Positions 24,001 through 35,413 of a DNA stretch of 64,000 nucleotides are shown one piece after another (the first letter of the stretch is position 1; each line of letters starts with the position of its first letter). Location of the stretch: positions 1 through 64,000 of the forward strand of contig NW_024726342.1 in NCBI RefSeq assembly GCF_018991925.1, read 5' to 3'. The position numbers and the translations under genes were made by a program. Under the pieces are notes generated by a model. The model was not told the origin of the DNA. It saw only the letters and a list, made by a program, of their open reading frames with translations, and did no database searches. This DNA comes from Homarus americanus. Its lineage: Eukaryota > Arthropoda > Malacostraca > Decapoda > Nephropidae.

Positions 24001-27000
24001 TGGAGTATTCAGGTACCTGGGAGGTCTGAGGTGTACCTGGGAGGTCAGGAGGTGTACCTGAGAGGCAGAGGTGTACCTGGGAGGTCAGGGGTGTACCAGG
24101 TAGTGTCAGTGGAGCACATGGGAGTGCAGAGGTGTACCTGACAGTGTCGGAGGAGTACCTGGGAGTGTCAGGAGGGTGTACCTGGGAGTGTCAGGGGAGA
24201 ACCAGGGAGTGAAAGAGGGTGTACCTGGGAGGTCAGAGGTACCAGGAGGTCGGAGGTGACCTCCTGGGAGTGTCAGAGGTGTACTAGGAGGTCAGAGGAA
24301 TACCTAGGAGGGCTGGGAGGTGTACCTGGGAGTGTCAGGAGGTGTACCCAGGAGACGGAGGTTTACCTGGGAGTGTCGGTTGTACCTGGGTGTGTCGGAG
24401 GCAGACCTGGAGTGCTGGGAGGTGTATCTGGGAGTATCGGAGGTGACATGGGAGTGTCAGAGGTGTACCTTGGGAGGTCAGAGGTGCACCTGGGAGTGTC
24501 AGAGGTGACCTCGGAATGTCAGAGAGGTACCTGAGAGTGTCGGAGGTGTACCTGGGAGTGTCGAGGTGTACCTGGGATTGTCTGGGTGTACCTGGGAGAC
24601 AGAAAGGTACCTGGGAGGTCTGAGGTGTACCTGGGAGTGTCAGAGGTGTACCTGAGAGTGTCAGAGGTGTACTTGGGAGTGTCAGGGTACCAGGTAAGTC
24701 AGGTGAGCACATGGGAGGTCAGAGGTGTACCTGACAGTGTCGGAGGTGTACCTGGGAGTGTCAGAGGTGTACCTGGGAGTGCTCGGAGGTGCACCAGAGA
24801 GAGTGAGAGGTAACTGGGAGAGTCGGAGGTGTACCTGGGAGAGTTTGGGTGTACCTGGGAGTATCAGTGGTGTACCTGGGACTGTCTGAGGTGTACCTGG
24901 AGTGTCAGAGGTGTACCTGGGAGTGTCAGAGGTGTACTTGGGAGGTCAGGGGTACCAGGAGGCGTCAGGAGCACATGGAGCAAGCCGAGGTGTACCTGAG
25001 AGTGTCGGAGGTGTACCTGGGAGGTCAGAGGTGTACCTGGGAAAAGCCGGAGGTACCTGGGAGTGTCGGGAGGTGTTCCTGGGAGGTTGAGGTGTACCTG
25101 GTGTGTCACTGGTGTACCTGGGAGTGTCAGAGGTGTATCAGGAGGACAGAGGAGCACCTAGGAGGTCATGGTACCTGGGAGTGCTGAGGTGTGGGCCTGG
25201 GTGTCACCGGTACCTGGGAGGTCAGAGGTGTATCAGGAGGACAGAGAGTACCTAGGAGTGCCGAGAGGTGCACCTGGAGTGTGAAAAGGCACCTGGGAGT
25301 GTCTGGTGGTGTACCTGGGAGGTCAGAGGTGTAACTGGGAGTGTCAGGGGTGTACCAGGGAGTGTCAGTGGAGTACCTGGGAGGCTGGGAGGTGTAAGGG
25401 GAGGGGTCTGAGGTGCACTGGGAGTGTGGAGAAGTGCACCTGGGAGCACAGAGGCACCTGAGAGAAGCCAGAGGGTACCTGGGAGGTCAGGAGGTGTACC
25501 TGAGTGTCAGAGGTGTACCTGGAGAGTGTCAGAGGTGTACCTTGGAGTGTCAGTGAGTACCTGGAGGTCAGAGGTGTACCTGGGAGGCCGGAGGTGTACA
25601 TGGAGTGTCAGAGGTACCTGGTGCCGGGGTGGTGTGACCTGGCAGTGTCTGGAGGTGTACCTGGGAGTGTCTGAGCTACCTGGGAGTAAGCCAGAGAATT
25701 ACCAGTGAGCAGAGGAGAACCTGGGAGTGTGAGAGGGTGTACCTGAGAGGTGTGAGAGGTACCTAGGAGGCCGAGGTGAACCTGGAGGTCAGAGGAGCAC
25801 CTGGAGTGTCTGCTGTTCTGGAGTGTCGGAGGTGTACCTGGAGGCCCAGCCAGGGAGTATCTGCGGTGTACCTGGGAGGTCTGAGGTGTACCTGGGAGGG
25901 CTGGGGAGGAGTACCTGAGAGTGCTCGGAGGTGTACTTGGGAGTGTCAGGGGTGTACCAGGGAGGTGTCAGTAGAGTACATGGGAGGTCAGAGGTGTACC
26001 TGACAGTGTCGGAGGTCACCTGGGAGTGTCAGAGGTGTACCTGGGAGTGTCAGAGAGGTACCTGAGAGTGTCGGAGGTGTACCTGGGAGTGTCGGAGGTG
26101 TACCTGGAGTGTCTGGGTGTACCTGGGAGATCTGGGTGTACCTGGGAGTGCCCTTGTGTACCTGGGAGGTCAGAGGTGTACCTGAGAGTGTCAGAGGTGT
26201 ACTTGGGAGTGTCAGGGGTGTACCAGGGAGTGTCAGTGGAGTACATGGGAGTGTCAGAGGTGTACCTGACAGTGTCGGAGGTGTACCTGGGAGTGTCAGA
26301 GGTGTACCTGGGAGTGTCAGAGGTGTACCAGAGAGTGTCAGAGGTGTACCTGGGAGAGTCGGAGGTGTACCTGGGAGTGTCTGGGGTGTACCTGGGAGTA
26401 TCAGCGGTGTACCTGGGACTGTCTGAGGTGTACCTGGGAGTGTTCAGAGGTGTACTAGGAGTGTCAGAGGTGTACTTGGGAGGTTAGGGGTGTACCAGGG
26501 AGTGTCAGTGGAGCATGGGAGTGTCAGAGGTGTACCTGAGAGTGTCGGAGGTGTACCTGGAGTGCTGGGAGGTGTACCTGGGAATGTCGGAGGTGTACCT
26601 GGGAGGCCGGAGGTGTGGGAGGCCGGAGGTGTACCTGGCTGTGTAGCAGGTACCTGGGAGTGTTGGGTGGTGTACCTGGTGTGTCACCGGTGTACCTGGG
26701 AGTAGTTAGGAGGTATCAGGGAGTGTCAGAGGTGTACCTAGGAGTATCGGAGGTTTACCTGGGAGTCGGAGTTGTACCTGGGAGTGTCGGATGTGTACCT
26801 GGGAGCGTGAGAAGGTACCTGGGAGTATCGGAGGTGAACCTGAGTCTGGACAGCCTGGGAGTGTCAAAGGTGTACTTGGGAGGCCAGAGGTGTACCTGGG
26901 AGTGTCGGAGGTGTGCCTGGGAGGACAGAGGTGACCTGAGAGTGTCAGAGGTGTACCTTGGAGTGTCAGAGGATGCAGGAGGTCAAAGGTGTACTTGGAG

Positions 27001-27086
27001 TGTCAGAGGTGTACCTGGCAGTGCTGAAGGCACCTGGGAGTGTCTGAGGTACTGGGAGTGTCTGAGCTGTACCCGGGAGGTCAGAG

Positions 27087-29961
27087 AATTACCAGTGAGT
27101 GTCACAGGAGAACCTGGAGTGTGTGGAGAGGTGCCTGAGAGTGTGAGAGGTGGGTACGTAGGAGGTCTGAGGTACTGGGAGGTCAGAGAACCAGGAGTGA
27201 AAGAGGTGTACCTGGGAGGCCAGAGGTGTACCAGGGAATGTCGGAGGTACCTGGGAGTGTCAGAGGAATACCTAGGAGGGTCAGAGGTACCTGGGAGTGT
27301 CAGAGGTAATTTAGAGTATTGGAGGTTTACCTGGGAGGCCGGAGTTGTACCTGGGTGTGTCGGAGGCAGACCTAGGAGTGTCAGAGGTATCTGGGAGCAT
27401 CGGAGGTGTACATGGGAGGTCAGAGGTGCACCTGGGAGTGGCAGAGGTACCTGGGAGTGTCAGAGGTGTACCTGGGAATGTCAGAGGTGTACCTGAGAGT
27501 GTCGGAGGTGTACCTGGGAGTGTCGTAGGTGTACCTGGGAGTGTCTGGGGTGTACCTGAGCATCTGCGGTGTACCTGGGAGTGTCTGAGGTGTACCTGGG
27601 AGGTCAGAGGTGTACCTGAGAGTGTCAGAGGTGTACTGGGAGTGTCAGGGTGTACGGTAGTGTTGGGGAGCACATGGAGGTCAGAGGTGTATCTGACAGT
27701 GTCGGAGGTGTACCTGGGAGGCCAGAGGTGTACCTGGGAGGCCAGAGGTGTACCAGAGAGAGAGGAGAGGTGAACTGGGATAGTCGGAGGTGTACCTGGG
27801 AGTGTCTGGGTGTACCTGGAGTACGCGGTGCACCTGGGACTGTCTGAGTGTACCTGGGAGTGTCAGAGGTACCTGGGAGTGTCAGAGGTGTACTTGGGAG
27901 GCCAGGGTACCAGGAGTGTCAGGGAGCACATGGGAGTGTCAGAGGTGTACCTGAGAGTGTCGGAGGTGTACCTGGGAGTGTCAGAGGTGTACCTGGGAAT
28001 GTCGGAGGTGTACCTGGGAGTGTCGGAGGTGTTCCTGGGAGTGTCGGAGGTGTACCTGGCCGTGTCAGCGGTGTACCTGGGAGTGTCACGGTGTACCTGG
28101 GTGTGTCACCGGTGTACCTGGGAGTGTTAGAGGTGCATCAGGAGTGACAGAGGAGCACCCTAGGAGTGTCAGAGTACCTGGGAGTGTGAAAAGTGTACCT
28201 GGGAGTGTCTGGGGTGTACCTGGAGAGTGTCAGAGGTAACTGGAGAAGCCAGGGTGTACCAGGGAGTGTCAGTGGCGTACCGGGAGTGTCAGAGGTGGGG
28301 GAGGTCTGAGGTGTACCTGGGAGGGAGAAGTGTACCTGGGAGTGTCTGATGGTGTACCTGGGAGTGTCTGGGGTGTACCTGGGAGTATCTGGTGGTGTAC
28401 CTGGGAGTGTCTGAGGTGTACCTGGGAGGCCAGAGGTGTGCCTGGGAGTGTCAGAAGTGTACCTGAGAGTGTCAGAGGTGTACCTGGGAATGTCAAATGT
28501 GTATCTGGGAGTGTCGGACGTGTACTTGAGTGTCAGAGGTGTACCAGGGAATGTCAGTGGAGCACCAGGGAGTGTCAGAGGTGTACCTGGGAGTGTCGGA
28601 GGGCACTTGGCAGTCTCTGAAGCGTACCTGGCAGTGTCATGTGTACCTGGGTGTGTCACCGGTGTACCTGGGAGTGTTAGAGGTATCAGGAGTGACAGAG
28701 GAGCACCTAGGGAGTCGAGGTGTACCTGGGAGTGTGAGAAGTGTACCTGGGAGTGTTCATGGTGTACCTGGGAGGTCAGAGGTGTAACTGGGAGGTGTCA
28801 GGGGTACCAGGGAGTGCAGGGGAGACCTGGGAGGTCAGAGGTACCTGGAAGTGTCAGAGGTGTACCTGGGAGGCCAGAGGTGTATCTGGGAGTAAGCCGG
28901 ACGTACCTGGGAGAGCCAGGGTGTACCAGGGAATGTCAGTGGAGTACCTGGGAGTGTCAGACGGTACCTGAGAGTGTCAGAGGTGTACCTGGGAGGTCAG
29001 AGGTGTACCTGGAGTGACAAGAGGTACCACAGAGAGGCAGAGGTCACCTGGGAGTGGAGGTACCTGGGAGTGTCTGGGTGTACCTGAGTATCGGGGAGCA
29101 ACTGGGAGTGTCTGAGGTACCTGGGAGTGTCAGGAGGTGTACCTGGGAGGTCAGGGGTGTACCAAGGAGTGTCAGTGGAGCACATGGGAGTGTCAGAGGT
29201 ACCTGGCAGTGCTGCGGTGTACCTGGGAGTGTCTGAGGTGTACCTGGGAGCATCAGGAGAAGCACAAGGAGTGTCACAGCAGCACTGGGAGGAGATGGAA
29301 TTGGGAGGTCAGAGCTGTACCTGGAGTCAGAGGTGTACCAGAGTGTCTGAGGTGTACCTGGGAGCCTGAGGCACTGGAGTGTCAGAGAACCAGGAGTGAA
29401 TGATACCTGGGAGAGCCAGAGGAAGGGGAGGTCTGAGGTGCACCTGGGAGTGTCAGAAGTGTACCAGGGAATGTCAGAGAACACCAGAGGTCAGAGGTAC
29501 CTGGGAGGTCAGAGGTGTACCTAGGAGCATCGGAGGTTTACCTGGTGTGCGGAGTTGTACCTGGAGTGTCGGATGTACCTGGGAGCGTGAGAAGTGTACC
29601 TGGGAGTATCGGAGGTGAACCTGGTTTTGAGGTACCTGGGAGGTCAAAGGTGTACTTGGGAGGCCAGAGGTGTACCTGGGAGTGTCAGGGGTGTACTTGG
29701 GAGGTCTGAGGTACCTGGGAGTGTCAGAGGTGTGCCTGGGAGGTCAGAGGTGCCTGAGAGTGTCAGAGGTGCACTGAGCCAGAGGTGTACCTGGAGGCTG
29801 GGGGTGTACCAGGAGTGTCAGTGAGGCCTGGGAGGTCAGAGGACCTGGGAGGTCAGAGGTGTACATGGAGTGTCAGAGGTGTACCTGGCAGTGTCAAAGC
29901 GATGTACCTGGGAGGCCTGAGGTGTACCTGGGAGTGTGAGCTGTACCCGGGAGGTACAGAG
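27087..29961 (+). repeat. Higher-order block in domain 3, copy M1
   Basis: The copy runs from the AATTACCAGTGAG anchor at 27087 to the next at 29962 (2,875 bp). An independent anchor, GGGAGCGTGAGAAG, lies about 0.3-0.4 kb upstream of each (26805 and 29585) and gives 2,780 bp. The 95-bp difference is about four to five monomers, so units were gained or lost between the two anchors. Both anchors sit in a conserved order: GGAGGTTTACC, GGAGTTG, TCGGATG, GCGTGAGAAG, then AATTACCAGTGAG. Confidence 0.7.
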
Positions 29962-32449
29962 AATTACCAGTGAGTGTCACAGGAGAACCTGGGAGGGAGA
30001 GGTGTACCAGAGAGTGAGAGGTGAAATGGAGTGTTCGAGGTGAACCTGGGAGGTCAGAGGTGGGAGTGTCTGAGGTTCTGGGAGGTCGGAGGTGTACCTG
30101 GGAGGTCTGGGGTGTACCTGGGAGGTCTGGTGGTGTACCTGGGAGTGTCTGAGGTGTACCTGGGAGTGTCAGAGGAGTACCTGAGAGTGTCAGAGGCACT
30201 TGGGAGGTCAGGGGTGTACCAGGGAGTGTGGAGGAGCATGGGAGTGTCAGAGGTGTAACTGACAGTGTCGGAGGTGTACCTGGGAGTGTTAGAGGTGTGC
30301 ACTGGGAGTGTCAGAGAGGTACCTGAGAGTGTCGGAGGTGTACCTGGGAGTGTCGGAGGTGTACCTGGGAGTGTCTGGGGTGTACCTAGAGTATTTTGCG
30401 GGTGTACCTGGGAGTGTCTGAGGTGTACCTGGGAGTGTCAGAGGTGTACCTGAGAGTGTCAGAGGTACTTGGGAGGTGTCAGGGGTGTACCAGGGAGTGT
30501 GAGCACATGGAGCAAGCAGGTGTACCTGACAGTGTTTGGAGGTGTACCTGGGAGGTCAGAGGTGTACCAAGTGTCAGAGGCACCTGGGAGGTCAGGAGGT
30601 GTACCAGGGAGGTCAGAGGTGTACGGGAGTTCAGGGGTGTACCAGGGAGTGTCAGTGGAGCACATGGGAATGTCAGAGGTGTACCTGAGAGTGTCGGAGG
30701 TGTACCTGGGAGTGTCAGAGGTACCTGGGAGTGACAGAGGTGTACCAGAGAGGTCAGAGGTGTACCTGGGAGTGTCGGAGGTGTACCTGGGAGTGTCTGG
30801 GGTGTACCTGGGAGTATCTGAGGTGTACCTGGGAGTGTCTGAGGTACCTGGGAGGTCAGAGGTGTACCTGAGAGGTCAGAGGTGTACTTGGGAGTTGGGG
30901 TGTACCAGGGAGTGTCAGTGGAGCACATGGGAGTGCCAGAGGTGTGCCTGACAGTGTCGGAATACCTGGGAGTGTCAGAGGTGTACCTGGGAGTGTCAGA
31001 GGTGTACCAGAGAGTGTCAGAGGTGTACCTGGGAGAGTCGTAGGGTACCTGGGAGTGTCTGGGTGTACCTGGAGCATCAGCGGTGTACCTGGGACTGTTT
31101 GAGGTACCTGGAGTGTCAGAGGTGCACCAGGGAGGTCAGAGGTGTACTTGGGAGTGTCAGGGTGTACCAGGGAGTGTCAGTGAGCACATGGGAGTGTCAG
31201 AGGTGTACCTGAGAGTGTCGGAGGTGTACCTGGGAGTGTCAGAGGTGTACCTGGGAATGTCGGAGGTGTACCTGGGAGTGTCGGAGGTGTTCCTGGGAGT
31301 GTCGGAGGTGTACCTGGTCGTGTCAAGTGGTGCACCTGGGAGGTCAGCGGTGTACCTGGTGTGTCACCGGTGTACCTGGGAGTGTTAGAGGGTATCAGGG
31401 AGGACAGAGGAGTACCTAGGAGGCCAGAGGTGTACCTGGGAGTGTGAAAAGTGTACCTGGGAGTGTCAGTGGTGTACCTGGGAGGTCAGAGGTGTAACTG
31501 GGAGGTCAGGGGTGTACCAGGAGGTTGGGAGTACCTGGAGTGTCAGAGGTGTAAGGGGAGTGTCTGAGGTGTACCTGGGAGGTGAGAAGGTACCTGGGAG
31601 TGTCTGCAGGTACCTGGGAGTGTCGGAGGTGTACCTGGAGTGTCTGGGTACCTGGGAGTATCCAGGTGCCCTGGAGTGTCTGAGGTGTACCAGGAGTGTC
31701 AGAGGTGTGCCTGGCAGTGTCAGAGGTGTACCTGAGAGCCGAGGTGTACCTGGGAGTGCCAAAGTGTACCTGGGAGTGCCGACGTGTACCTGAGAGTGTC
31801 AGAGGTGTACCCAGGAGTGTCTGAGGTGCCTGGGAGTGTCTGAGGTACCTGGGAGTGTCAGAGAAACTAGGAGCAAGATGTACCTGGGAGAGTCAGGAGG
31901 TGTAAGGGGGAGTGTCTGAGGTGCACCTGGGAGCAATGTGAAGTGTACCAGGAATGTCAGAAATACCCAGGGAGGTCAGAGGTGTACCTGGGAGGTCAGA
32001 GGTGTACCCAGAGCACGTGGAGGTTTACCTGGGAGTGTCGGAGTTGCCTGGGAGTGTCGGATGTGTACCTGGGAGCGTGAGAAGCTACCTGCAGGAGAAC
32101 CTGGGAGTTTGGAGGTACCTGGGAGTGTCGGTGTACTTGGGAGTGTCAGAGGTGTACCTGAGAATGTCAGGGGATGTACCTGGGAGTGTCGTGAGGTGTA
32201 CCTGGGAGAGCCAGAGGTGTGCCTGGGAGTGTCAGAGGTGTACCTGAGAGTGTCAGAGGTGTACCTTGGGAGGTCAGAGGTGTACCTGGGAGTGCTGGGG
32301 TAAAAGGAGAGTCAGTGAGCACCTGGGAGTGTCAGAGGGACCTGGGAGTGTCAGGAGGACATGGAGGTCAGAGGTGTACCTGGCAGTGATGAAGGATAAA
32401 TGGGAGTCTGAGGTGTGCCTGGGAGGTGAGCTGTACCCGGAGGCCAGAG
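29962..32449 (+). repeat. Higher-order block in domain 3, copy M2
   Basis: The copy runs from AATTACCAGTGAG at 29962 to AATTACTAGTGAG at 32450, a spacing of 2,488 bp. The independent GCGTGAGAAG anchors at 29585 and 32075 are 2,490 bp apart. Agreement within 2 bp between two separate markers is strong evidence of one duplicated block of about 118 monomers. It is some 290-390 bp shorter than M1. Confidence 0.8.
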
Positions 32450-35413
32450 AATTACTAGTGAGTGTCACAGGAGAACCTGGGAGGGGGAGAGGTGTACTGA
32501 GAGTGAGAGGGTACCTAGAGTGCCTGAGGTGAACCTGGGAGGCCAGAGGTGTACCTGGGAGTGTCTGAGGTAAGCCTGGGAGTGTCGGAGGTACCTGGGA
32601 GTGTCGGTGAACCTGGGAGTATTCAGGTGGTGTACCTGGGAGTGTCTGAGGTGCACCTGGGAGTGTCAGAGGAGTACCTGAGAGTGTCAGAGGTGTACTT
32701 GGGCACGGGTACCAGGAGGTGTGGAGGACATGGGGAGGTAGGAGGTGTACCTGACAGTGTCGAGGGTACCTGGAGCGTTAGAGGTGTACCTGGGAGGCAG
32801 AGGTGTACCTGAGAGTGTCGGAGGTGTACCTCGGGAGTGTCGGAGGTGTACCTGGGAGCAGTCTGGGTGTACCTGGAGTATCTGCGGTGTACCTGAGGTC
32901 TGAGGTGCCTGGGAGTGTCAGAGGTGTACCCGAGAGCAGAGGTACTTGGAGGTCAGGGTGTACCAGGGAGTGCAGGTGAGCACATGGGAGTAAGCCAGAG
33001 GTGTACCTGACAGTGTCGGAGGTGTACATGGAGGTCAGAGGTGTACCTGGAGAAGCCAGAGGTACCTGGGAGGTCAGAGGTGCACCAGGAGTGTCAGAGG
33101 TACTTGGGAGCACGGGTAAACAGGAGTCGGTGGAGCACATGGGAATGTCAGAGGTGCACCTGGAGAGCTAGGCGGCACCTGGGAGGTCAGAGGCACCGGG
33201 AGACAGAGGTGACCAGAGAGTGTCAGAGGTGTACCTGGGAGGATGTGGAGGTACCTGGGAGTGTCTGTGTACCTGAGTATCTGCAGGTGTACCTGGGAGT
33301 GTCTGAGGTGTACCTGGGAGTGTCAGAGGGTACCGAGAGCATGAGGTGTACTTGGGAGTGTCAGGGTGTACCAGGGAGTGTCAGTGGAGCACATGGGGAG
33401 TGTCAGAGGTGTACCTGACAGCAAGTCGGAGGTGACCTGGGAGTGTCAGGAGGTGTACCTGGGAGTGTCAGAGGTAAACCAGAGAGTGTCAGAGGTGTAC
33501 CTGGGAGAGTCGTAGGCACCTGGGAGTGTCTTGGGTGTACCTGGAGTATCAAGGTGTACCTGGGACTGTTTGAGGCACTGGGAGTGCCGAGGTGTACCAG
33601 GAGTGTCAGAGGTGTACTTGGGAGTGTCAGGGGTACCAGGGAGTGTCAGGAGTACATGGGAGCAGTCAGAGGTGTACCTGAGAGTGTCGGGAGGTGTACC
33701 TGGGAGTGCTGAGAGGTGTACCTGGGAATGTCTTGGAGGTACCTGGAGTGTCGGAGACTGGGAGGTCGGAGGTACCTGGCCGTGTCAGCGGTGTACCTGG
33801 GAGTGTCAGGTGTACTGGTGTGTCACTGGTACTGGGAGGAGGTGTATCAGGGAGTGACAGAGGAGTACCTAGGAGTGCTCAGAGGTGTACCTGGGAGTGT
33901 GAAAAGTGTACCTGGGAGGCTCAGTACCTGGGAGTGCAGAGGTGTAACTGGAGGTTGGGGTGTACCAGGAGGTCAGTGGAGTACCTGGGAGTGTCAGAGG
34001 TGTAAGGGGAGTGTCTGAGGTGGTACCTGGGAGCAGGAGAAGTGCACCCGGGAGTGTCTGCGGTGGTGTACCTGGGAGTGTCGGAGGTACCTGGAGTGTC
34101 TGGGTGTACCTGGGAGTATTCGGTTGGGTACCTGGGAGTGTCTGAGGTGCACCAGGGAGTGTCAGAGGTGTGCCTGGCAGTGTCAGAGGTGTACCTGAGA
34201 GTGTCAGAGGTGTACCTGGGAGTGCCAAGTGTATCTGGGAGTGTCGGACGTGTACCTGAGAGTGTCAGAGGTGTACCAGGAATGTCAGTGGAGCACCAGG
34301 GAGGTCAGAAATGTACCTGGGAGTGTCGGAGGGGCACTTGCGGTGTCTCTCAGGCCTGGCAGTGTCAGCGGTGTATCTGGGTGTGTCACCGTGTACCTGG
34401 GAGTGTTAGAGGTGCATCAGGAGTGACAGAGGAGACCTAGGAGTGTCAGAGGCACTGGGAGTGTCTGGGTGTACCTGGAGCATGGGGAGTACCTGGGAGT
34501 GTCTGAGGGTACCTGGGAGAGCTGGGGAGGTGTACCTGGGAGGTGAGGAAGTGGTACTCAGTAGTGTCGGTGGTGGCACCTGGAGTGTCGGAGGGTACCT
34601 GGGAGGTCTGGGGTGTACCTGGGAGTATCGGGAGCACCTGGGAGTGTCTGAGGTGTACCTGGGAGTGTCAGAGGTGTACCTGGGAGTGTGGAGAAGTGTA
34701 CCTGGGAGTGTCTGCGGTGTACCTGGGAGTGTCAGAGGTGTAACTGGGAGTGCCAGGGGTGTACCAGGAGTGTCAGTGGAGCACCTGGGAGTGTCAGAGG
34801 TGCACCTGGAAGTGTCAGAGGTGTACCTGGGAGTGTCAGAGGTGTATCTGGGAGTGTCGGACGTGTACCTGGGAATGTCAGAGGTACCAGGAATGTCAGT
34901 GGTACCTGGGAGTGTCAAACGTACCTGAGAGTGTCAGAGGTGTACCTGGGAGTGTCAGAGGTGTACCTGGGAGTGTCAGGAGGTGTACCAGAGAGTGTCA
35001 GAAGGTACCTGGGAGGTCGGAGGTGTACCTGGGAGTGTCTGGGTACCTGGGAGTATCTGGGAGTACCTGGGAGTGTCTGAGGTGCACCTGGGAGGTCAGA
35101 GGTGTGCCTGGGAGTGTCAGAGGTACCTGGGATGTCAAGGGTGTACCAGGAGGTCAGTGGAGCACATGGGAGTGTCAGAGGTGTACCTGGCAGTGTCAGC
35201 GTGTACCTGGGAGTGTCTGAGGTGTACCTGGGAGTGTCAGAGAAGCACCAGGAATGTCACAGGAGTACCTGGGAGCAAGGAGGTGATTGGGAGTGTGAGA
35301 GGTACCTAAGAGTGTCTGAGGTGTACCTGGGAGTGTCAGAGGTGTACCTGGGAGGTCTGAGGTGTACCTGGGAGTGTCTGAGGTGTACCTGGGAGGTCAG
35401 GGGAGAACCAGGA

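Larger units (their letters stand above)
24001..35249 (+). repeat. Domain 3: GGAGCACATGGG / GACAGTGTCGG / AATTACCAGTGAG variant section
   Basis: Three marker variants define this section. CAGTGGAGCACATGGG, or close forms, lies near 24106, 26235, 29170, 30655, 30918, 31178 and 33385. CTGACAGTGTCGG lies near 24129, 24731, 25998, 26265, 27690, 30249, 30950, 32751 and 33008, usually one or two units after the first marker. AATTACCAGTGAG with a following GTCACAGGAG lies at 27087 and 29962, with AATTACTAGTGAG at 32450 and a weaker form at 25697. Units are closer to 21 bp than in domain 2; 26161-26445 is one of the cleanest runs in the window. The first GTGTCACCGG units, which become regular further right, appear here. 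Confidence 0.7.
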
